A program made the position numbers and the translations under genes. A stretch of DNA of 15,224 nucleotides from Bacteroidales bacterium UBA1256 (GTDB taxonomy: Bacteria; Bacteroidota; Bacteroidia; Bacteroidales; Paludibacteraceae): positions 4,267 through 19,490 of the forward strand of contig DBVU01000073.1 in NCBI GenBank assembly GCA_002308195.1. The letters are read 5' to 3'. Shown in pieces: positions 7,323-12,599 of this stretch. The notes under the pieces were generated by a model. The model was not told the origin of the DNA and did no database searches. It worked only from the letters and a program-made list of their open reading frames with translations. Every line of letters starts with the position of its first letter. The stretch's first letter is position 1.

Positions 7323-7346
7323 AATCTTTAACCTTTAACCTTTAAC
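7298..7346 (-). repeat. Heptad repeat array at tlpA start
   Basis: On the minus strand three exact GTTAAAG units (7346-7326) lead directly into ATTATGA, which contains the ATG. Degenerate units GTCACAG, ATTACAA and GTAATAG follow inside the coding sequence. That makes seven units in register over 49 bases. Confidence 0.85.
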
Positions 7347-7352
7347 TCAAAC

Positions 7353-7365
7353 GCGCCATTGGCGC
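7353..7365. repeat. Short GC-rich inverted repeat in tlpA leader
   Basis: GCGCCATTGGCGC is symmetric around its central base, with 6-base arms. It lies between the tlpA promoter and the heptad array, so it would be in the 5' leader of the operon transcript. It could form a small hairpin or bind a dimeric protein; no function is assigned. Confidence 0.5.
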
Positions 7366-7370
7366 TCTAT

Positions 7371-7421
7371 ACTGACTTTTGCAACTGCAAAAGTACAACT
7401 TTTTTTTCAAATAAACAAATT
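7371..7421. repeat. Duplicated 51-bp promoter cassette, copy B
   Basis: This is the second copy of the cassette at 2389-2439 (49 of 51 bases identical, same orientation). Here the inverted repeat is longer: CTTTTGCA (7376-7383), AC, TGCAAAAG (7386-7393). Confidence 0.9.
7388..7419 (-). promoter_or_regulatory. Bacteroidota-type promoter of the tlpA-DUF6029-Omp28 operon
   Basis: The minus strand has TTTG (7419-7416), a 20-base spacer with an A8 tract, and TACTTTTG (7395-7388). It is the only promoter match I find ahead of the five-gene unit. The -7 box is half of an inverted repeat at 7376-7393, which could be an operator. Confidence 0.82.
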
Positions 7422-7496
7422 TTAGTGCAAAAAAAAGTGATTTATCTCTCGATTAACTCTCGGTCGGCTTAGGCTCCCCGCCTGCCTTCCCTTTTC

Positions 7497-7519
7497 GAAG
7501 TGCTAAGTCCCAGCACTTC
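7497..7519. repeat. Perfect 8-bp inverted repeat, 7-base loop
   Basis: GAAGTGCT (7497-7504) and AGCACTTC (7512-7519) are exact inverse complements around AAGTCCC. There is no T run on either side, so it is not a standard terminator. It is too far from either gene to assign it to one. Confidence 0.6.
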
Positions 7520-7530
7520 TCCACGGTAAA

Positions 7531-7555
7531 GTCTCGTTTATGTCTCGGTAGTAAA
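7531..7555 (-). repeat. Left arm of imperfect inverted repeat flanking the LRR gene
   Basis: Read on the minus strand this 25-base stretch equals 11554-11578 at 21 positions. Beyond it, 7504-7491 on the minus strand (AGCACTTCGAAAAG) resembles AGCACTACGAAAG at 11588-11600. Confidence 0.55.
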
Positions 7556-7884
7556 TTAGGGTATTACGAAGTAATAAAATAGTTAGTTTTTATAACGACC
7601 ATAATAGTTGTTAGTTGTTGTAAGTATAGGAATTGATTATAACAACAACTTTCTTTTTTAATTTTCTTTTGTGCTACTTTTCTTTTATCGGTTTTCTTTT
7701 TTACATTTTTACCTTTTGTCCTTCTCTTTTTCTTTTTAACTTTTCTTTTTGACAAAGAGACAAAGTGAAAAGAAGAGAGAAGAATTTCTTTTTTTATAAT
7801 AGGGATGTAGGGGAAGAAAGTTTTTTTCTTTTTTTATCTCCACATAAAAAAATGTCATTAGAATGGAAGTTTTACGAATTTCTA

Positions 7885-7916
7885 TTTGTATATATGAAAA
7901 AAAAGTATTACCTTTG
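7885..7916 (+). promoter_or_regulatory. Bacteroidota-type promoter of the LRR protein gene
   Basis: TTTG (7885-7888), a 20-base spacer TATATATG-A8-GTAT, and TACCTTTG (7909-7916) match the family consensus fully. Transcription would begin near 7923, leaving a leader of about 75 bases. Confidence 0.85.
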
Positions 7917-7922
7917 TGCGTT

Positions 7923-7954
7923 TTTTGGGAAATGTGTGGTTTGACCGCCCAAAA
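7923..7954 (+). other. Possible hairpin in the 5' leader of the LRR gene
   Basis: TTTTGGG (7923-7929) can pair with CCCAAAA (7948-7954), or form a split structure with inner GTGG (7936-7939) and CCGC (7945-7948). It falls at the predicted 5' end of the message. It may stabilise or regulate the transcript; no known riboswitch pattern is recognised. Confidence 0.4.
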
Positions 7955-7997
7955 GATTAACGAGAAGAGCAAACATCTTAAAAATTGACATAAATTT

Positions 7998-10900
7998 ATG
8001 AAGAAGATTTTTACTACTCTGCTAAGTGCAGTGATGACATTAACGGCTTTCGCAGCGGGCGAGATTAACATCGCCGGTGTTAGCCTGACGAAAGAAGTGA
8101 TTGAAGCCGGCATTACAGACAGTTTGGCCAATAACGCGAACGTCACGGAAGTGTCCGGTATCATTACGTACGACACATTGACTCATGAGCTGACTTTTGA
8201 GAACGTGTATCTGAAAACAACAGTTACGGAAATCATTACGTTCAACTCGAATTCGAACGACATCACGTTTACCCTGCATCTGGTTGGCGAGAACACCATT
8301 GAGACCACTGTCTACATGAATGGTGTGGGCATACAAATGCCGAATTATCAAAACCCGATTATTATTATCGATGGCAACAAGACCGGTATTCTGAACATCA
8401 AGGGCAATTATTTAATGGCGTATGCTCTGCAAACGAATGGCGGTAACAAAATCGCCCTGAAGGATGCTAATGTAAATGCTTTGGCCGGTAGCGTGGGTGC
8501 TAACGGTTTTACGGGCGAATTGGTCGTTGAGAACTCGAATCTAACCATTTATTCGGAGCAAGGTCATGCCCTGGGCGGTTTGCAAGCACTGACCTTTATC
8601 GACAGTTATCTAGCCGGTCCTGAGGGCTCGTATATAACTGATTTCTGGGGCGAGAATGAAGGCTGTTATGGCGTTGAGCGTCCGGACGACAAGTACGACC
8701 AACCGATTGTGATCAAGCGCAAACCGGTAGTAGGCGACACCATTCGTTATGAGTACAAAGATAACAACTTGTACTACAAGATTATCAAGCAAACGGATGC
8801 AGCCAACTGGGTAGAAGTAGTGAACGATGGTACGAGTGCTAACAGTTGGACCCCTGCCAATGAGCCGACCGGCATGGTGGTTATTCCGAACAGAGTAGTG
8901 GACGGAATGGGCATCGAGTACGACGTGAAGAGCGTAGCGGGCGACTATAGTTATCAGGCCTTCCGCGGTTGTTCGCAGATAACCGGTATCGATTTCTCGG
9001 AGAACACATTCATTCAATCGACCGGTTGGGGAGCTTTCCGCTATTGTCCGAATCTGCAGACCGTGATACTGAGCGACGTGATAGATCGCATTCCGGATTA
9101 TTGCTTTGGCGGTTGCCCAATCACCAGTATTGACTTTAAGAATGTGGCATTCGTTGGTATGGTGAACTTCGATGATGCCCATATTGATTCGTTGCATATT
9201 CCTGCTGCGCTTTCGTATTTTGATCCGCAATCTTACCTCTTCTTGAATACCAAGAAAGTGACTTGCGACGAAGATAACACGTCCTACTGCGTAGAGAACA
9301 ATATGTTGCTGAGCAAGGACAAGAAGACCCTGGTAGCCGTTCCTTGCGGTCAGACCGAAGGCGAGCTACGTATTCCTTCGTCGGTGGAGAATGCGGCTGC
9401 GCGTGCTATGACGGGCTGCGAGGCAACGATTTGCTTCCCTCGCGCCATCGTGTTCGACGGGAATCCTGACAGCCGCAACTCGCCGGAAGGCGATGTGATA
9501 GTCAACTGTGGACTGTTGGAATACTACACCACCGGTGCTTTTGCAGGCGGTGATCACCATTTCTTCAGAGTTGATACAGTTATCGAAAGACTGGTATGGG
9601 ATGTGCAGGCTGAGAGTACCACTCTGGGAACGGTAAACATCACAGACACAACCGATTGCAACACAGTAACGGTAGAACTGAGCGGTTATCCTTCGTCATA
9701 TACTTTCATTGGTTGGAGCAATGGTTCGACCGAGCTGACAACGACCTATGACATCACAAGTGATACCCTGATTGTGGCTAATGTGAAGAAGAATCTTGAA
9801 GTAAATGATGAGTTCCGTGCAACCACGGAAGAAGGTGTGAGTGTGCTATATAAGATTCTTACCAAAGAACCGGGCAATATGACTGTACAAGTAGGTGATT
9901 ATGGCACTACTCTCCAAGCGGCTATCGATAAGGCTACAAGCGGTTCAGTCACGATTCCGGACTCCGTCGTTTACTACGACGAGAAATATGAAGTGGTCCA
10001 ATTGGACGTACATGCATTCTTTGAATGTACCCAGATGACGGCACTGCATTTGCCGAACACTATCCATACAATGCGGGGCGCTGCTATCTCAGATTGCTTC
10101 TCTCTACAGGAGATAAATATTCCAACCGGTTTGCGTGTTCCCGGAAGCAGTAATTATGCTTATCTGACATCCTTGAAGTCGATTACAATTCCGAGTACTC
10201 TCAAGTATTTAGGCTATGCTTGGTTCAATGGGTGCTCGCAGTTGGAAACTATCAACGGATGGAATCCTGCGCAGTTTGAGAGAGTTGGAGCTCTGGGTTC
10301 TAACAATCCGGCAAAATTCTTCAGGTTGGCACAGAACGTGGATACAGTGGATGGATTCGTTTATGCAGGAGATATTCTCTACAGGGATACTTGGCCTCGC
10401 AGCACCTCAACCTCTAGAACGATTAAGGAAGGTACACGCATAGTTACCGGTAGTGCGGGCGCACAATCTGACTGTGAGCATATAGAGTTCCCGGCTAGCG
10501 TAGAGGCTATTGGCGCAGGAGCTTTGGGGTATGAACCTAACCTGAAGACTTGTACCATCAAGGCGCTGACTCCTCCACTAGTTTATTGCTCGTATGATGT
10601 GACAGTAGAAATGGATGCCGCTAAATTAGGCTGGTCAAACAGTAGCTGCAGTAGTACTGCATCAACAACTCCCGACTTGACAACCCTGCCGTTCTTCGTT
10701 CCGAAAGCAGCAATAACAACTTATAAAGCGGATGATAAGTGGAATATGTTGGATCTTCGTCCTATAGAAGGATGGACGGTCGAGTTCCGAGACCATAACG
10801 GCAATAACATTATTGAGCCGCAACAGGTACAACAAGGATGCCGACCGACTATCATTCCTACCAACGTCGAACCATATTATACCTACGACTTTATGTATGT

Positions 10901-11528
10901 CTTCGCGAACGCATGGGATACGACGGTGGTTAATCTGGGCGATACTATCTACACCGCTCGTTATACGCCGCAAGACCTGCCTATTTACAAGGTTTATTTC
11001 CACGAGACGCAAGAGGATGCAGAGGCCATGACGACCTCGGTTAGCTTTGCTAAAGTACAACACGGACACGCTGTTTCGGACGAAGTTCTGGCAGCACAAG
11101 TGGCATCGATTGAGCCGCGTGAATGTGAGGAAATTCATGAGTGGGCAGGTGGCGATATCACCAACGTGACCGCAGTGCTGCACGTTTATCCGGTTTGGGG
11201 CGACGGATTCTATGACATCACGTTCTTCGACCCGGTTGCCGACCAGATAATCGCTGTTCGCGAGAATGTAGAGTGTGGCGAGATTGTGGTTGCGCCCGAG
11301 GCTCCGGAACATCAAGGCAAACGCTTCGAGGGTTGGGATGACCTGACCTGGCAAACGACTCGCCGCTATACGGGTGACCTGGTTGTTAACGCCATCTACG
11401 TGGACGAAGGCCAAGCCATCGAGAACGTCTTCGGCACAGAGAAGGCGACGAAAGTGATTCGCAACGGTGTTCTCTATATCGAGCGTAACGGTAAACTCTA
11501 CAACGCGCAGGGTGGGCTGGTAGAATAA
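7998..11528 (+). CDS. Large secreted BspA-type LRR / InlB-repeat surface protein
   Basis: The product is an exported protein of 1176 residues. A signal peptide (MKKIFTTLLSAVMTLTAFAA) precedes a beta-helix-like region rich in Asn and Ile (20-245). The first BspA-type leucine-rich-repeat block is at about 310-480 (AFRGCSQITGIDFSEN, AFRYCPNLQTVILSD). An InlB-like repeat follows at 525-600 (FIGWSNGS). A second LRR block spans about 610-870 (HAFFECTQMTALHLPNTIH, SLQEINIPTG). Two or three further InlB-like segments occupy 925-1135 (FEGWDDLTW). The C-terminal tail (TKVIRNGVLYIERNGKLYNA, then QGGLVE) resembles that of the small secreted protein at 3876-4424. Such proteins are usually surface adhesins or binding proteins; the ligand cannot be read from sequence. 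It is monocistronic, with its own promoter. Confidence 0.88.
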   Translation: MKKIFTTLLSAVMTLTAFAAGEINIAGVSLTKEVIEAGITDSLANNANVTEVSGIITYDTLTHELTFENVYLKTTVTEIITFNSNSNDITFTLHLVGENTIETTVYMNGVGIQMPNYQNPIIIIDGNKTGILNIKGNYLMAYALQTNGGNKIALKDANVNALAGSVGANGFTGELVVENSNLTIYSEQGHALGGLQALTFIDSYLAGPEGSYITDFWGENEGCYGVERPDDKYDQPIVIKRKPVVGDTIRYEYKDNNLYYKIIKQTDAANWVEVVNDGTSANSWTPANEPTGMVVIPNRVVDGMGIEYDVKSVAGDYSYQAFRGCSQITGIDFSENTFIQSTGWGAFRYCPNLQTVILSDVIDRIPDYCFGGCPITSIDFKNVAFVGMVNFDDAHIDSLHIPAALSYFDPQSYLFLNTKKVTCDEDNTSYCVENNMLLSKDKKTLVAVPCGQTEGELRIPSSVENAAARAMTGCEATICFPRAIVFDGNPDSRNSPEGDVIVNCGLLEYYTTGAFAGGDHHFFRVDTVIERLVWDVQAESTTLGTVNITDTTDCNTVTVELSGYPSSYTFIGWSNGSTELTTTYDITSDTLIVANVKKNLEVNDEFRATTEEGVSVLYKILTKEPGNMTVQVGDYGTTLQAAIDKATSGSVTIPDSVVYYDEKYEVVQLDVHAFFECTQMTALHLPNTIHTMRGAAISDCFSLQEINIPTGLRVPGSSNYAYLTSLKSITIPSTLKYLGYAWFNGCSQLETINGWNPAQFERVGALGSNNPAKFFRLAQNVDTVDGFVYAGDILYRDTWPRSTSTSRTIKEGTRIVTGSAGAQSDCEHIEFPASVEAIGAGALGYEPNLKTCTIKALTPPLVYCSYDVTVEMDAAKLGWSNSSCSSTASTTPDLTTLPFFVPKAAITTYKADDKWNMLDLRPIEGWTVEFRDHNGNNIIEPQQVQQGCRPTIIPTNVEPYYTYDFMYVFANAWDTTVVNLGDTIYTARYTPQDLPIYKVYFHETQEDAEAMTTSVSFAKVQHGHAVSDEVLAAQVASIEPRECEEIHEWAGGDITNVTAVLHVYPVWGDGFYDITFFDPVADQIIAVRENVECGEIVVAPEAPEHQGKRFEGWDDLTWQTTRRYTGDLVVNAIYVDEGQAIENVFGTEKATKVIRNGVLYIERNGKLYNAQGGLVE

Positions 11529-11553
11529 GCTCTCCCACGCGATTTGTGGTCGT

Positions 11554-11578
11554 TTTGTTACCGAGACAAAGACGAGAC
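11554..11578 (+). repeat. Right arm of imperfect inverted repeat flanking the LRR gene
   Basis: This is the partner of 7531-7555 (21 of 25 bases in inverse orientation). It contains CGAGAC at 11562 and 11573, and a third unit CGAGAG at 11584, each 11 bases apart. Confidence 0.55.
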
Positions 11579-11598
11579 AATCACGAGAGCACTACGAA

Positions 11599-11632
11599 AG
11601 ATGAAGGGCGACCGAAAGGCCGCTCTTCGTCT
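11599..11632 (+). terminator. Probable terminator hairpin after the LRR gene
   Basis: Bases 11599-11613 and 11618-11632 pair in a stem of 15 positions with one A-C mismatch and two G-T pairs, closed by a GAAA tetraloop. The GACC-GAAA-GG core resembles terminator stems in this phylum. It lies 70 bases after the LRR stop codon. The T run expected of a classical terminator is absent on the + strand, which lowers confidence. Confidence 0.55.
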
Positions 11633-11633
11633 G

Positions 11634-11652
11634 TCAAAAATCCCATTTTTGA
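11634..11652. repeat. Second hairpin, TCAAAAAT-CCC-ATTTTTGA
   Basis: This is a perfect 8-bp inverted repeat around CCC, starting one base after the previous stem. The descending arm supplies a T5 run. The two hairpins together could act as a composite terminator that insulates the downstream polysaccharide promoter. Confidence 0.5.
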
Positions 11653-11680
11653 TGGCAGATTCGTTATTTTGTTGCAAATA

Positions 11681-11712
11681 TTTGCATATATCAAAAAAAT
11701 GTAGTACTTTTG
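11681..11712 (+). promoter_or_regulatory. Bacteroidota-type promoter of the polysaccharide export operon
   Basis: TTTG (11681-11684), a 20-base spacer and TACTTTTG (11705-11712) match the consensus fully. The -33 box is the right half of a perfect 14-bp palindrome, TGCAAATATTTGCA (11673-11686). The upstream half and the start of the spacer resemble the secG promoter closely. Confidence 0.85.
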
Positions 11713-11739
11713 CACGCTAATTTGACTAAATATGCCCTT

Positions 11740-12594
11740 ATGCGTATGAGTAATGTAACTAAGGTATTTCTTCTGACGGCCCTTGTAGCGCTCGTTGGAA
11801 CCAGTTGTGTCACGCAGAAACAGATGACCTATCTGCGCGACGCGGATACTTCGATGGAGGATTCTATCAATGCCAAATTTCAGGCTCGTTCTGAAACGGT
11901 TATTCGTCCGGGTGATGCGTTGACGATTTTTGTCTCTGCGCTTGATCAGGAAGCCGTGGCGCCGTATAATATGCCTACTGCCGTTTTCTCCGCTCCTGGA
12001 AGCAACCAAGTGCAGACTACGCCCATGTTGCCGTATTATCTCGTTGGCGAAGATGGCACGATACAGTTGCCTGTTATCGGACAGCTCAAAGTGGCCGGAT
12101 TGCAACGCAATGAGGTAGAAGATCTGATAAAAACGCAATTGGAAACTCAGGTCCTCAACCCGTTGGTTCAGGTTCATCTGACCGGTGCCAAAGTGTCGGT
12201 CTTGGGTGAGGTGGCTCAACCGGGTCCTGTGCCGATGAATAACGGTCGACTGACTATCCTGGAGGCCTTGGCTGCGGCAGGCGATTTGACACCTTACGGA
12301 CGCCGTGAGAACGTGCTTATCACTCGCGAAGTGGATGGCAAACTGCAGATTCAGCGCGTCAACCTGCGTAGCGCAGACCTCTATACTTCGCCGTTCTACT
12401 ATTTGCAGCAGAATGATGTGGTGTATGTTTCGCCGAACAAAGTGCGTGCTATCAGTAGTACCAACGCTGGCCTCTGGCTGAGTATGGTAGGAACAGTGGC
12501 TAGCGCCGCAACAGTTATCGTGACGATTGTTAGTTTGAAACAAAATAACTCCGGAACTCCGAGTCCTTCCCCTTCATCCATAAAAGCAAAATAA
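11740..12594 (+). CDS. Wza-type polysaccharide export lipoprotein
   Basis: This is an outer-membrane polysaccharide export protein of 284 residues, the channel component for capsule or exopolysaccharide export. The signal sequence ends ALVGTSC (lipidated Cys23). The polysaccharide-export domain (about 45-145) shows VIRPGDALTIFV and YYLVGEDGTIQLPVIGQLKV. One SLBB-like domain follows (about 148-225, VSVLGEVAQPGPVPM, TILEALAAAGDLTPYG). A hydrophobic segment near the C-terminus (about 240-265) may be the membrane-spanning helix. The length is shorter than E. coli Wza and usual for Bacteroidota. ATG 11740 and ATG 11746 are both possible. An upstream ATG at 11732 opens only a 6-codon frame that overlaps both. 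It is cotranscribed with the next gene, five bases away. Confidence 0.9.
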   Translation: MRMSNVTKVFLLTALVALVGTSCVTQKQMTYLRDADTSMEDSINAKFQARSETVIRPGDALTIFVSALDQEAVAPYNMPTAVFSAPGSNQVQTTPMLPYYLVGEDGTIQLPVIGQLKVAGLQRNEVEDLIKTQLETQVLNPLVQVHLTGAKVSVLGEVAQPGPVPMNNGRLTILEALAAAGDLTPYGRRENVLITREVDGKLQIQRVNLRSADLYTSPFYYLQQNDVVYVSPNKVRAISSTNAGLWLSMVGTVASAATVIVTIVSLKQNNSGTPSPSPSSIKAK

Positions 12595-12599
12595 CGATT

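Larger units (their letters stand above)
7422..7880. other. Gene-free divergent spacer with inverted repeats and a pyrimidine tract
   Basis: No convincing gene lies between the two divergent promoters. The left part (to about 7560) is mixed in composition. It contains two pairs of 11-bp-spaced CTCTCG/GTCTCG motifs (7446, 7457; 7531, 7542), a hairpin (7497-7519) and a small inverted repeat TATTAC-GAA-GTAATA (7562-7576). From about 7640 to 7750 the + strand is almost all C and T, mostly T runs broken by single C. A purine-rich stretch follows (7751-7784, with the direct repeat GACAAAGA/GACAAAGT). A Lys-rich 63-codon frame on the minus strand (7564-7755) is explained by this composition. Confidence 0.7.

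Noticed and set aside
7562..7576. TATTAC-GAA-GTAATA as a possible recombination (dif or att) site
   Set aside because: The arms are only six bases, the sequence does not resemble known dif sites, and no recombinase gene is near.
7564..7755. Minus-strand 63-codon frame with a very Lys/Arg-rich N-terminus
   Set aside because: It is the direct translation of the low-complexity pyrimidine tract. There is no promoter or plausible leader, and its second half has no protein-like pattern.
7420..7997. Search for a tRNA, small RNA, riboswitch or CRISPR array in the long spacer
   Set aside because: There is no cloverleaf, no regularly spaced long repeats and no known aptamer pattern; only short inverted repeats and motif pairs are seen.
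10662..11414. Minus-strand frame of 250 codons inside the LRR gene
   Set aside because: It is antisense to the continuous LRR/InlB-like frame and has no signal peptide or domain.
11581..12543. Minus-strand frame of 320 codons across the wza-type gene and its leader
   Set aside because: It is antisense to a well-supported export lipoprotein, runs through the hairpins and promoter, and has no recognisable motif.
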